From Protonemura montana (Eukaryota; Arthropoda; Insecta; Plecoptera; Nemouridae): 64,000 bases of DNA. The translations under genes were made by a program, and so were the position numbers. Of this stretch, positions 22,501 through 37,500 are shown piece after piece (position 1 is the stretch's first letter; each line of letters opens with the position of its first letter). The stretch lies in NCBI GenBank assembly GCA_947568835.1, contig OX387608.1, forward strand, positions 10,702,001 through 10,766,000, in the 5' to 3' direction. Under the pieces are notes generated by a model. It did not search any database. It had not been told where the DNA came from and worked only from the letters and a program-made list of their open reading frames with translations.

Positions 22501-25500
22501 GAAAGATAAAAATAAATTAGTTTTTAAGAAAATAAAAAATAAATGTGAGACCAGCTGAATTTAAATCATAATTAAAATATAACCAAACGAATGAATTTTC
22601 AAATGCTATGCTAGACCGTTAACATGGTGCATTTTCTGAAAAAAAAACTCGAAAGGAATGGCACTTCACGAAGAATTTCCAAAAAATGTGTCAGTTTTGG
22701 CACTGACGTTTGCTATATTGTGCCCACTTCAACTCCTAGACGCAGCCCGCAGAGCAAACCCGGCACCTCCGTGTCAAGTTAGTAACAAAGCTAAACAATC
22801 AGATAAATTCCGTCGCTCTCTCGTAAAAAAAAACTTTTAATTGGACTTCCAAGTCTCTGAAGCACAATGGTGCATGTTTTGAAGATCTAAGAAAAAAAAA
22901 AGCTAACTCGTCAAGTAAATGGAATCTAGTTTAATCGCTTTTAGATTTTATATGGTTGTAAGACTCCTCGTTTACTATCTCATTTTGTTATCAAATAGCT
23001 CTTACAAATCCTTTTTAAGACTTTTTCAGAAATATAAGTACATTATGTTAATCAAATAAAACCATAGTGTAAATAATTATGATGTCAAAAAAAAACTAAT
23101 TGATTTTAATCTTAAAATCAATGTTGAAAAATCTCATTTTGGAATGGAAGATCAATAGGGCAGCGACCGAGTCCTGCCAAAGAAAATATTGAAGATCGTC
23201 TTTTTTGCACTCTATATTTTACAAAATAAAGGAAATTGAATTTAATTGAATTGAGCTGAATTTCACCACAATATTTTCGCAAAGATCAATCAAATTGATT
23301 CAACAATAGTTTAAATCTTGTAAGTAACTCGTCAAGAACTGGGCATGCTGAACTGAGATTGCCTACAAATGCTGCCGACGTGATGGAAACGGCAGGCGAG
23401 AGTTGCCTTTGATAGCTAGTACCTACTGAATCAAACATTCGACCAGGCAGATCTATTCAGCTCTTCATGATTGATGATTGCTAGTCATCGGCGTGGAAAG
23501 TTTATTCACGGCACCCATCAGCAATGGGCGGCCACGATGGTGATTTAATGGCAACAATACTGTCAAAATTAATCATTTTAAATGCAAATATGTTCAGGGT
23601 AGAAATGCTGCGAACATCTACTCGGTTGTGAAATTTGTTTTCAGAATCAAGTGTACTGTTTACAAAGGAAAGAGTATGCTTTGCTTGTGTGAGCGATCGT
23701 GTTGTTTTCGTAATAACGCCTTTTGCTAACAGAGACTTGCAGTAGCTTGCACAGTTGTCTTTGACAGCAAGCGTTTTTAGATTTCATTCTCTTTTGAAGA
23801 TGCGCTTTACTCTTCAAATTTGGTTTGCTGAAAGCATGCAAAAAAAGTAATACTGAATCGGTCGTTTTCGCGACGGATGATTTGCTTTTTAAAAACCTCT
23901 TTGTTGAATATATATTTTTTTTATTAAAAAACTGACAAAATTAATGATTTACCAAAAAAAACTTTCTCTGGTAGTCGATGATACTGGGACGGGGTTTCAC
24001 TTTACAAAATCAAACTGACAGTTCGTAATCCAAAATCCCATTGATAGCACGAATATTGCTAATTGAAAAATACTCGCTTGGCAAGTGTAGCAAAATTGTG
24101 ATAGCTACGATTTATCAAAAACGTGCGAGCTTGCGTGTATTGTTGTCACAAAAAGCTGACAAACAAAGCCACACAAGAACCAGTCAAGAGGAAAACAATA
24201 CCATGACACCTCGCTTATTAACAATAAACGTGGACATAGCGTCCTAGCCTTGTCAAAAAATTTAGTGGCAGGACTAAAAAAATTCTTTAAATATCAAAAT
24301 AGCGAATAGAAAAATGAATTTCTTAACCTAAACTTTTAACAGACCAACACACTTTTTTTCCATATTTATACACAAATTGATCGGACAATTTGTTTGAAAT
24401 CTGATTTAAATTGCAAACGCTTGCAATGCGCGGGGCATTTTATTATTAGGAACACTAATAACCTCTCAAAAAGTGATGCCCAAGCGATTGGTTAGAGCAA
24501 CACCCGCGACAGGTGGAGGTCAGGATAAGATTTCCCATTTGGGCATCAGTTTTTGAGAGGTTTTTAGAGTTCTTAATAATAAAATATCAGACAGTTATTG
24601 CAATGTTACGTTAATTTCATGAAGTTTAATTTATGTTTGTGAATCAATTTCCTTCCCCGCAGTATATTCTTGTTGGTGAATTTAATCGTATCAGAGTGAA
24701 TTCCTTTCATTAGCTGAATCGAAGCAACCAGAGTGCGGAAGCGGTTTATTACGAGATTCCATTTCAATTTGTCGCTCGACGCCTGTAATTAGCTTAATTT
24801 TGTAGTATCTCGAAAGAAGTAAATCAATACTGAGCAGTGCTGAAGAAAATATAAACCCAAGATTCAACGTTGCATTTACTATGGAAGAAGAAAAGGTGGA
24901 TTGAAATCGAATTTTGCGTTCGCCCGTGGGTTTAAAAAGGTGGTAGTCGAGAGTGAATCGTCGACTATCAATCATGAGAGGAAATTGTACTAACTTAGTG
25001 AATATTCAGGCGTATATTGATGGATCTAGCCGGGTAGGTGGTGAATTTCCCGACAAATTCCCGACCGAAACGTGATAGCATTTCGTGAATCGACCAGAGG
25101 AAAGCTCATCGCATCCCGTGGGAGAAATCTAGTCGCCGAAACCTCAGCGGCGAGAGATTTAGTTATCTCAAGTTGATGCCAGAATCCGTGCACCTCTGTA
25201 ATCATTTAATATCGCATGTCATAAAAATTGCACGATGGTTTTCATCTGTGTTTTCATTTACACAAAAACTCGTAAAGTCATCAACAGTAAAATTATTGTG
25301 TTGCTAGAAAGTAGAAAGAAAATGAAAAGGAAAAGCCAAGAGATAAACAAGCGAGTAGCATAGAGATCTTTTTAGAACTTTTTAAATGACTACTTGGCTG
25401 TGAAAAAAGTTAATATACAAGGAATGGCGAGATGGTATAAAAGGAAATGATAGTAATTTACATTACAGTGCTTGTCTGTTACGTATGTCTATTTTTCATA

Positions 25501-28500
25501 CGGTCCTATTTTGACTGCAGTATTGTTGAATTCTTCACAAAACCTACCCTAAAAGTAGCACTGGTAAAAAAGCAGTATCTCCGGATGTTTCTCTTCAGCC
25601 CACGCAGAAGATCCGATCTGTTCAGCTTTTTTTCCTTCCATTTCGCCTCACTTCTTACTCAACCACGACTCGGTCGGCTTTAAGCTTGTGGTATATATAT
25701 ATAGTCAAGACGGCAAAAATATAAGTCTTGACCAGAGAGCTACCAATCGTTGGCTACTTAACCGAACGTCACTCCTTGGTTTCGATCTTTCTTGCTTCAT
25801 AGTTTGTTGGTAATCAAGATAACATATCAATATATATGGACTCAAGATTCCTTTTTAAAAAACTTTATAAAGGAGTAGACATATTTAGGAAAGTGAGTAG
25901 GTATGAGATAAAAAAAACTCTCCAATAATGGAACAGGAAAGGTCAAAATAAACTTCTGAATGTGAAAATATGAAAAAGACATTCATTGCTAACAAAGGAT
26001 AGAAATGAATACCACGCAGAAGGAATATTATCATTTCAATGACATTTTTCTATCCCGCACAAAGGAAATTCGAAGATATTTTCTATTCAGTTATTCCTAA
26101 AAACGTTAGACCACATTCATAAAGCTACAAACGTCCATCTTTATCATCCATCGCATATAAATCCAACCGAACACAACAAAGCACACGTGCTCACCAATTA
26201 ATTATCCCAGACCGAATTCCAAAAAAAGCTTTTCCGTCTGAATCCACGACATTGTCAAATGTAATTCTCCTACCAAGCACCACCACCGCATCTCAGCTTT
26301 ATAAGACCCACACTATGACGAGTTGTGACCTGACCGGGGCTCAAAGGCCAGACCTCAAGTCCCTCCCTAAGCCGCAACCACACCCTCATTGCGAAGGGAA
26401 TTAGTCCTGCAGAACGTCGCCCATTATTACTTAGACCACGCAGGATCAAATCTCCCTTAGTGTTGCTCAGACGCCACTTGGGGAGCGATCGAATTCTAGT
26501 TGCCAATTAAAACTTACCAGGCAAAATTAACAAGCTTGTGAGAGAAGAGAACATTGCCTCGTTAGTAGTTTTGATGAGTATTTAAGATTGATTTGTCAAT
26601 TAGACATCTGGTGTCGGTTTTGATCGATGGAAAATTCTCCTCATCATTCAGCTACGCACAGTTAATTTAATTCTGAATTAAGCTAGTAATAAGATTTTAT
26701 CTACGTCTTTATAATAATTAGTATTGATTTTATAGATATAGTCAGAGGGCCAGTACTAATGTAAAAATGTCTGCTGACTTGACGTGACAGCAACACGTGG
26801 TAACGGTAGGTGCTACCCGATGGAATTTGCGGTAGTCCTTTAGAAAGAAACCATTAAAATTGAAAAATTACCGCTGACGATACCGATACATGTCATCTAT
26901 AAACATACAACATCAATAAAGATTAATTGAGTGTAAACCAGTCTTTTAAGCGAGTAATCTGTGAGAAGAAACGAAATTGAACTTCTTAAAACTTCACTTA
27001 AAAGCACTATCCATTTTTGTCGGGGAATTTGTCATTTCTCAGCTATTTTAGCTAACATTAGCCCTACAGCCCTCTCCCTACACCCAAACATTGAATGGTA
27101 TCGAAGTACAATATTTGTACGCACATTGGCTTTCGTTATCGTACTGTACAAACCGCAATGACTTTGTAAATATTTTCGGTTTATACAAATATTGCATGGA
27201 AGCAAGACGCCTGCTGGAAAGTTCATTCGATTTCTATTCCAGCTTCAAAGTGACTTTAGAAAGGAAAAAAAGGGTTCAGCGCAGAAACCTCGGCAAACGA
27301 AGGCTATCTTATTCGACGAGGACACTATCCTATCTTCGTTTGCTAGGAGAAATCTTTAGAAAAACTCGATGCTGGCAAACTTGTGCTGACATTCGAGATG
27401 CACCTCACGTCACTTGCAGATCCGAAACCTGTGGTTCATAGAAGATACCTCTAAAAAGATATTTTTACCGTCGAGACATCACTAAAAGATTTTCTAGTTT
27501 AACCGCCTGAAAATGTCTGGACCCTTGAAACCCTGATAAAGAGCTGAAACCTGAATTGGGACACAGTTAAACTACTAGACTTTCCGCGGCAGTTGCTATT
27601 GAATGACAGACCGCTTACGACGGCTGACATTATGTACTAACAACCAAAACCTGTTTTGCATCGCCTTTACCTTGTTATGAACCAAAAATATGTACGGATA
27701 TTATTAAGTCACCTGTGTTGACCCAAAAATTGTCTTCCCTAAAATAGATTCTTTCATTTATAGGACGTCCGGAGCTATATCAGGAAGGTTTCCTTTGGGT
27801 GCGGATGCCTTGTACACCCCAACGTAACTAAGCCCAACTAAGGCGATAACTAAGTGCATAACTAAGCTTACACGTTGAAATCTATCCTGGGTAGTTCTAA
27901 TCTCAAAATTTGTCGTGCATAAGTCCAAAATAACCTCCCTGAGCTGTCTCTTTTTACAAAGCAACGCTAAACTCGCTGTACAAGGGTTAATTTAGATATG
28001 GAAGATTTTTTAAGTGTAGCCAAGTCACGTAAGGTGCCTGACCTAGCTCTCTCTTCCTTTATGACTCGCAGCGTAAGAGGTCTCATAAGAAATATTGGAA
28101 AATTTTCTGCTCCAGCTTAGTTGTACAAAAGCCTATCAAAGATCACATAACAAAACCAAACGAAAGGATTCTCATAAATGGATACAGCTTAAGACTTAGA
28201 CTAGTCGTACATAGGTCTAACCGTGTTGTCTCTTCTTCCACAGCGATCCTGAACTCGTTATGCAAAGAGTTCCTGTCCGTGAACGTGTCAGCTATCCTCT
28301 ACCTAATGAACTACGAGACTTACGGAAGGAGCACTGCGTCAGCACAGTACTTCTTGCAGTTGGCCGGCTACCTCGGCATCCCAGTCATCGCTTGGAACGC
28401 CGACAACTCAGGATTAGAACGGGTAAGCATCTGAAAACAAACGAGTCTAATTTGTAAAGGGTTTTATATGGTAAAAACGGATTGGGACCGTTTGTGGACA

Positions 28501-31500
28501 GGCTAGAACGGATTGAGACGAGTAAAGAAGGCTTGGTCCAGATTTAAGCGAGTTAGGTCTCGTTGAGATGGGTTGTTACTGGTTACGACAAGTTAAAACG
28601 GGTTAGGATATGTCTACATTGTTTGGATGTATTTGTATGCGCTAAGATTGATTTAGTGTGAGTTGATACCGGGTTCAAATGGGCTGGGACCAGTTTGAAA
28701 TGGTTTAGGGAAGGCAAGGACGGGTTGGAATGACCATCGACAAGTTTAAACCACAAGGTTTGACAAGGTTTGGAAGGTTAAAACGTATTAGAACAGGTTG
28801 AAGCTGGTTGTGGTTATGGTTGTGGCTACTAAAGTGAATCTCATGGATCTTGACTTTGGACCAAAGTTTATTTTTCATCAGATGAGACTGCAAAATAATA
28901 TCGGAGTAATTTTCCTACGTTGAAAGTTTATGGTATTAATGATCGATAGTTGCGGTTTTGATAAGGTGACTTTGGCAATTAATGTGTTTATTTTTATTTT
29001 TGGGTATTAATTAAGCTACCAATCTTGCCATCAATTTGCAGTTTACCAAATTTATCTGATAAAATATTCTCTGATTTGTTTTTCAAATTAATTTTCCTCA
29101 GAAGATGTTTGGTTATTCAATATTCGTATACGTTGGCTGAAAATACAAAGATACGACCAATCAAGCAATTTTCGACAAGAAAACACTCATTGAAAGTATC
29201 CATGCGGAAAATCCCCAGTCTGTAATTTGGAAGGAGGTCGCTTTTGTTCAATTTAGACAACGACGACGAATCCGTTGTTTGTCAATTTTGTTATTTTCAA
29301 CTTAATCAACGAGAAAAGAGAAAGTCTATTAGAGTTACGACTGAGAATGTCAATTTAGGGTTTCATTGGCTGGTTGATAAGGACTTGCCTTCCTTGCAGC
29401 AGGATTGCAAGAAGCCCAGGAAAGAGGCAGAAAGTCAAAGTCACAGTTTTTTTCAGAAGAAATAGAGAAATCAAAGAAGATTTTAGATTATCTTCGATCT
29501 GTATGTCTGTATTGACATATTTTTAACTCTACTTTTTGTTCACAAGGGTTATTTAAACGCTATTTGAGTATATCTTTATTTTTCTTTGAAAATAGGTATG
29601 CCCTATGCTACTGTCGGTACTTTCTGTTCGCCAAAAGTTTTTCAAATGCATACTGTAAACATTCTGCATGGAAACTAAATGGGTGAATTTCAACTTAACA
29701 ATTTCTTAATTTTCTTATGCTAATCTGTCTAAAATGTTTTGTAAATCTTTATGAAAATGTTTGTTAAATCTTTACTGAAAATAAACTCATGAAACAGAAT
29801 GTTTTCAAAACAGTAGAGCAGATATCATAGTTCAGAGACTTTGAAGATTTCCTACAAATTGCATTTAAAGTGGTTCAGCCTCTTAGCCAGTAGAAAGCAA
29901 AGACACTTATAAAAATATTTATGTTTTTTCCCCGAGTTGTCATTGTGGTTGTATAAAACTGCAGATATGTTCGTTTTGTAAATATCCATTTTATTTCATT
30001 TATTTTTTATTGTGCAACAGCAATCGGTGCCTTGCATTTTAAACTTTAAAAAAATAATAACAAATATTGTGAAAGAGTTTTCACAAAGATGCCACGTTCG
30101 GATTACTAGTGAGTTTTTACGACCTTTATTAGGGTACAAACCTACTAAAAGGTTACTGTTAAACTTTTTCCGTGAAAAATAGCAGCAAAATAACTGCTTT
30201 ACCGAGAGTTATGGTGGATGCTTCTAGGAGGAGTCACCGTCGTTTCGAGTGTTAAGAAATTTAACTTCGATATTTTTAGCAGATTACTTGCATTTGAGAC
30301 CGGTTTATTTTTACCCAAGCGATTAATTTACACGTACCGATATTTTAGGTCGTAATTGTTTAATTGTGGGTTTCGTTAAAAACGACAGTGACATCGCGTG
30401 GCACTAACCGGTACCGGAAAGTTTAACACAAACGCTGACCCTTTGCCTTAAGGTATAAACCCAATGGTTTATATTCGTTGCTAGCATTTTCATATCCTGC
30501 TTCGTCCGAAAGTTTCTTTTCTAATCAAGAAAAATGAACAATATGCATTTAAACTATTCAGCAGCTTAAAAAACACACGTGATCCCCCCCCCCCCTCCCT
30601 CTAGCATACTAGCTCTCAAAATGCTGATCTCCTGAGACTGAACCCCATATTTTTTTTACTCTTCGACTGAGATTTCTGAAAAGGATCTCGAAAAACGTTC
30701 CACCACGAAAAGCAGCGTCGATTTCTGTCAAACATGACGTGAAAACTCAGTGACATACGCATTAAGCCTTCAAAGAGGCTGCCAAAAGACCTCTTACTTT
30801 CACATCTTTTACAAGAAAAATCTTCTCGAGGACTCTCCTCGTCTCCAACTCTTTTAAGGTTGCCCTATTGATTGAAGAGTGTTGGGGCGGACATTTTGCG
30901 AGTGTGTTTGAAGAATATTAAATGTAACATAATTGACTTTAAATTTATAGTCAGTGGGCCAGCGCTTATGTTGAACTGTCTTCGCAAAATGGCCGCCAAA
31001 TGACTACTTTACAGACAAAATTAAAGATGCTTCTAAGTAGAGTCACCGTCGTTTTTAGTTTTAAGAAATTAATATATTATTAAATTGCTGGTTTACGCTC
31101 AACCATTCTTTATTAATGCCAACACTAAAAACTGAAAATCACGTATCAATATTGAGAGTCGTAATTATTTTAATTTTGAGATTTAAAAGGATGGTCGCAA
31201 GCGCTTTTGGCTGGTATTTATCGTAACCACGTGTTGCAGGCTCGTTTTCTCAGCAAAAAGATTTTAATTAACGCTGGGTCTCTGACGTTACCTATAAAGT
31301 CAATGCAAAAATTATAACTAGCACAGTCTGTGGCTAAATGTTGTTTGAGGCTTCAACCAAAGAATTTTAAAATTGTTTACCAGAAGGCCTGAAAAAACTA
31401 TATGTTGCCACAGCTTAAAGCAAAAATTATAAATGTCGGAGTTTTTTGTTTTGGGTGCTTTAAAGAAGTATTTCCGACAATAAAAATACAGAAGTCTTTT

Positions 31501-34500
31501 TCTACCCCGAGCACCAAGTACCTACGTTGGACTGGATAAAAAAACATTCTCAGCATAACATTCATTGATTATTCAAGGATACAACAAAAAATTGTGTTTA
31601 AGTCAGAAATTGGCTTCTGAAATAGCAGCTGTTTAACTAAAGAAAACAATGTCTCAGGTTTTGAGCTAATTCCCGTACTTTGTCGGGTCAATGCGCTTTG
31701 GCTGATATGGCTAATATTTTAAGAAATCCCACCCCGCTGTACGCACTCATACTTAGATTTAGACTTTTTTTTGGCATATTAAAGACTCAAAAAATATGAT
31801 GGTTTTTAGACTCATGTCTACTTGATTTATCCTTAGCACTAGTTTTAAGAAAAACTATTTAAAATGTGTTTTGAATGCTAAGTAATGGACAACTAAAATT
31901 TCCCGACGTTTCGAAACATATACTAGTTACTTCTTCAAGATCTCAAGGACTGCTCTAACCCTTTAAGAAGTTGCTAGTACATGTTACGAAACGTCGGGAA
32001 ATTTTAGTTTTATTTTACTTAGCATTCAAAACCCATTTCAAATAGTTTTTCTTATGACTCAAAAAATAGTTTTAAACAGTAATAACTCATATGAGCACAA
32101 GACTAGTGACCTGGAAAATTAAACACACTGTAAATCCATGTCGCGCAAGTTTAGTACGACCCGTTGTGTTGTGACCAGCAGATTAGTTTTCGCGGCAAAT
32201 TACACACCCGGCTTAAAAGCTCTTATCTAAAACCACACCGAATGTCAAAAGTTTCAGAGAAGTAGGCCATTAAAATGGCGTGTGTTCTTAAAACGAAGAT
32301 GGGTGGGCGTTAAGTGCTTTCAGGGAGTAAAACTTTTCTCATAATGTTGAGCGTCGGTCATATACACTTTTGTATCTGGATAATAATATAGATACGGACT
32401 GTTGTTATTTTGAAAACGTAGTGAAAAGTAAATGGGGAAAGATTTTGTGGTTCTTAAAGTGTGTAAAGGTCTACCCACAATTGCCATAGCAATCAGCACA
32501 AGCACAAGCAAAGCGCACCAGAAACATAAGGGAACATAAGAGATTGCCTACAATTTAACAAACCTACTTCTAGTGTACTGTGCTAACGTCGAACTAATCA
32601 AAAAGCAGTATTTTAACAGAAATGGCTGACCATATTTTCTAACTTTTGAGATGAGACTTTAACTATAACTAGTGATCTGTACCTATTAGATCGCAATTAG
32701 ATTAAGTGCCCGTTTAGATGGTCTAAAACCATTGCTACCTCATAACTACTTCATGGAATTGGCAACGACAAAAAATTAAACATAGAATTGTGTGAAAATC
32801 CTACTGTAAACATAACCTCAAATTATCAGTACTGAAAATATGACAACTGAGACGACGCCTACTCTGCACACCGCCAGGTTCGCAACTCAAGGTGGCCGGT
32901 GTCTGTTAACTGTCTCGCAGTGCTGGTGCTTGTACTTATCCTTATGCTTATTGCTATGTCAATTGTGGGTAGATCTTTAAGATTTTAAAGTTATCGTCAA
33001 TTCTTTGATTTTCTTGAATGATTATGTAGTGCCCCTGAATGCACCCCCCAGAGCAGACTCGGCACCTCCACGTAACATTTACGATTAAGGAGACCCCTAG
33101 CGATTTAAGACCAATTTTTCGAGTGATTTTCTAGTCGTTATATTTGAGCTAGAATGCTTAAATTTGAATCAGTTGTAGATATTGAATTAAACTTTAGAAC
33201 GTAACAGTGCTGATATTTTTAAGTATTTCCTCCGCTTGCCAAAATAACTCCGCAAAACTGCACTCGAGTGTTCATAAATTCCACTGCGTTATTTCTCGCA
33301 TTTAAAACTGGTTAACGCTCAAGTAATCTTTTTTAAAATACTACCCTCGGCGATTGATTTGCAATCGCTATCATTTCAACATCGACTTTGTTGAAAAGAA
33401 CGGCCGCAATCGCTATGGGGTGGCACCTGCCGTTATCACGTGTTGCCGGCTCGTTTGACCATCAGCAATTTTAACATTGAAACTGGCTATATGACTGAAA
33501 CTATAAACGAATTATTTAAAATGTGCTAAGCATAAAAACCTGTCTATGTGTGTGTCTTAATGTTTGAACCCCACTAGCGGTTTCCAAAATCCCACTTTTC
33601 TTTGGGCACCATCATTGCACTTAAGCAGCTCTTTGCTTTCGTGTGAAAATCTGTATTATAATAACAATCAGTTGCACAATATCACGATAAATTCGCACAC
33701 CTAATCCATTAGTAAGTGGAGATTGAACTGCGAAACAATTAAAACAAATTGGTAGTGCACTAGGAATTCCAATTAAGCTTCACTCACTCGAGTGATTAAT
33801 AACGAACGTGAACAACAGCTAAGAACATCTGTTGCACTCAGTTGCAACCGGTGCAACCACAATTTCAGCAGCTTTACATGGAATGGTCTAGAATGGCTGG
33901 GTTGTGCATTTTGTATATGAGCTCTGTAAAATGCATCTGCATCGCCGACAGAGCTTGCATGAACTGCATCAACGATGTCGACGGAACTGGCACAAAAATA
34001 CGTTGCAAATTTTAAAATAAAATTACAGATTTCTAGCATTTGTTGTTTTGAATTCCAGAAATATGAACGTGTATGTCATGATTTAAAATTGTATCATTTG
34101 GTTCAAAGTTCTGTAATAAATCCAGTTGCTTTATTTTGGTAAAAATTGTGTTTAACTGTGCTGATATTTTCTGCTCCTTTGCTTATTTAAGCAAAAGCAT
34201 GGCCGTAGTGTTCGTTTGTGTCAATTCAAATAATTTCGGATCAGAATAGTTTACTACCACCTGCACCCGCCTAGGAGGTGGTGTGAGTTGGAGTAAGAAA
34301 AATGAAAAGGGTTTAAGATGACCTCCTCTGCTCATTTCTATTCTACTTTGATCTGATCTGATCTAACAAAATTTAGACGCAGCTGAACAAAGCAATTCCA
34401 ATCAATGTTTGGGTGGTCAGAGAATTAAGGTTAGTCTTACTTAATTCACGTACTGAATGTAGTGGAAGCCATCTCTATGTCACCATAATGAATAGTAGGA

Positions 34501-37500
34501 TTAATTTCACACAAATAAACGGTTTAGTTTGGAGAACTGGAACGTATAGATATATTTTAAGTGAAGTTACCATAACCCCTTCGCAATGTGTTCTTTGTGA
34601 GGGATGGAAGGCTCCACTAAAAGCTTAGAGCCGTGTAGAATGTTAATTACAAGAATTAACAGTTTACATTTTTGACTTCACCACATTTCTTATGGGTTCA
34701 TGTTTCAAGACCAGATCCACTAAAGAGAGTTTAAGTTTAACCTTGAAACTTAAATGTGATCAGCCAATAACAGAAAAGGTTTTTTCAGTTTTTCGACGAT
34801 TGTTACTATGGTGCAACAAATTTACCCGGCAATTTATTGGGGCTTAGCTAAATCTCTGCTTTGTGGACCCAACACCTGGTGGTGCTTGTGCATAAGGGTC
34901 AGAAAAACCAAAATAAAAACTGTTTCGGTTTACAGCGCATGGAACTAGAAGTCTAATAACGTTTAAATTTTACCTGCTTTTCATTCTGCTGCGAAATCAG
35001 AAAAGAATTTTGCTGTGATCTGGAGCTGAGGTTGTTGAGTGAAAGGTCTTAACAACTTCGTACCACAGATTCTTGTTTATTGTCTTCATTTGTCTTCATT
35101 GTCTCCAAGGAGCTTATTTTTTATTTATTTAGTCTTTGTTTTTTTTTTTTTTATTGGACAAAAGGAAATGGTTGAAAGTTACCATGTGCTAAAAGTTTAG
35201 AATGAAAATGAAACTTTTTTCCAGCAAAATTGTTGAAAAAGGTTTATTTAGATTGTAAAAAGTCTGAGGTATTCTTGAGCATCCGACACAAAGAACCTTT
35301 TAAGCAAAGAGGTAATTATAAAGTCTCACAATAATTACATGTAGTCGGATGACTGAAGGTATCTCCTCTTTCTGCAAGGTTCAGGTCTCCCGCTATTTCA
35401 AGATTCCTCCCTTTATAAGTAACTACAAGTAACTAACCATTCAAAACCCAGTTTAAAACAGATTGTCTGCAAGCTTTAGATATGGTGGTACTAAAAAATT
35501 GTGTGCAAAGTCCAGTGGAATTTGTAATTTTAATTGTATTTGAATTTGTATTGTAATTTTAAATTGAGTTTCTTTGATAATCAAACAAACTCATTTTGTA
35601 GTTTAAAAATATGCATTAACCATTTACGAAATCACATCAATGAAACACGTAGTACATATTCAAAACACTTTCTAGAATTTTACCACATGTTTGAAAAACG
35701 CAATCATAACATGTAACACATCGTGGACGCGCTCGTTTGATGTGCCCCTTTCATTCAAACACGTCGCTCTCGTCCAAAAAGAAGACCGCTTATACACGAC
35801 GCTCTCGTCCAAAATAAGACCACTATATACACGACGCCGCAGACAGAAAAATGTATCTGTCTTGTTGCTAATAGCCATAAAAAATAATCAAGCTCAGAGA
35901 TTAAACATGCTTTCACGGCAGGGGCGCTCGCGGTCGTTTGGGTGACATGCGGGACAACTATCCTTTTAAAACCCCCTAAAAAACATCTCCGCTGATGTCC
36001 ACCATTTTTATTTTGCTTTAAAGCGTTTGCCTAGCCAAAGAGTTTCGATTTTCGCGCTATCATAAGAATTTTTCAACCAGTTATAACAATTTTAGGAATA
36101 ATTTTGCAGACATAAATATTTTGCAACCCTGGCTTTAAAATCATAACTGTAATGCTGGGGGCCAGTCCTTGAGCTGGTGTCGTCCCTCGCGGGCTAAACT
36201 GTACATGTAGCTGCATCCAGGAAAAAGACTCCAGGAAAATACAATACTAAATAATAAAGCTAGTTGCGGCAAAAATGGGAACGACTTCAACACGTACACA
36301 CATGCGTTTTAATTGGGAAAAAAACTGAAGCGGTTACCCCTGGGAATTTCAGCGATGAGTTTCCATCGTTTTTAAAAGACGAGAGTTATTACTGTGATGG
36401 GAATCGTCGAAAGCGATCAACGAGGCGAGGTGAAAATGTGCCAAAAAGGGTTCAATGTGTTGATTGAACTTGATCATTGAACGCTTTAAAACCACTGCTA
36501 GCCACAGTTATTGTGATTCAGGGAAAAACACCCAAAGGTGGCTTGATTGATTGTCACCTATATAGTCCCGGAAGGAAAAGAAGGTAAATTTTAAAAGCTC
36601 TGTCAGGCGATCTAAGCATCTCCATTGCTACCAAAAGTTGAATCTGCCATTTAATGTCATTTATGCTTCAAAGATTTTTTGTTTTTAAAATGGGCAACGA
36701 AAACGACCTTCTTAGAAAAATTGGTGTATAAACAATGTCATTCTAGGACCCATCTGATATTAACTGTATTTTAATTACTAAAGATTTGTGGTCAACAAAA
36801 TCAAATGGACCCGGAGTGCTATCATTAGAATTAAAATTGTGTTTCCTTATCATCTGAATAATGTAGATCTATTAACAAGAGCTATTCATATAATCTTCAT
36901 GAAATTTTCAATTATATTTCGAATAGAAACTCATCAGATAAATTCTGTCAAAGAGAAATGCAGTTTTTGTTTCGCCCTACATACTCTCGAGTGAATTTAA
37001 AACATAATAACAATCTGTTATTACTCTAAATAAAACAAATATCGCGTTTTCGCGTCAAAGCATTCGCAGTCATGTGAATAACTAACGTGTTTCTAAAATT
37101 CCACAGTACCTCTCTAGATGATAATTAAATGTAAATAGATGCTTCTCGTAATGAAACAGATTCAATTACAGATCACATATATGTACACACTTGTGCGCCA
37201 GTTTACCTTCGAGTAATTTCAGCAAGTCAAGTTGATGTTTATTTCGGAAGCATTTCGATACTATAGGTTGGTATCACTTAAGGACGGAGCTAAACCTAAT
37301 GGTACATTGTCACACGGTGCCGTCGCACTAATACCAAATGCATCCTCACTAATTAAACTGCATTGAGAAATGTATTCCTATCACTAATTCGACAATTTTG
37401 TTTTTGTCAATTACCTCTTCACAAATTGGCAAGGTAAATTAACTCTCCGTTTAACCGGACTCTATGATCTGGGCTAACTGCTCTGTTTCCGTACCTCTCT

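Larger units (their letters stand above)
19080..24430. other. Intron 1, middle part
   Basis: AT-rich intronic DNA. It contains a family C repeat (22178-22495) and a family D repeat (22732-22870). Open frames such as 20786-21070 (Lys/Arg-rich) have the composition of AT-rich non-coding DNA and no recognisable domain. No RNA genes were seen. Confidence 0.45.
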
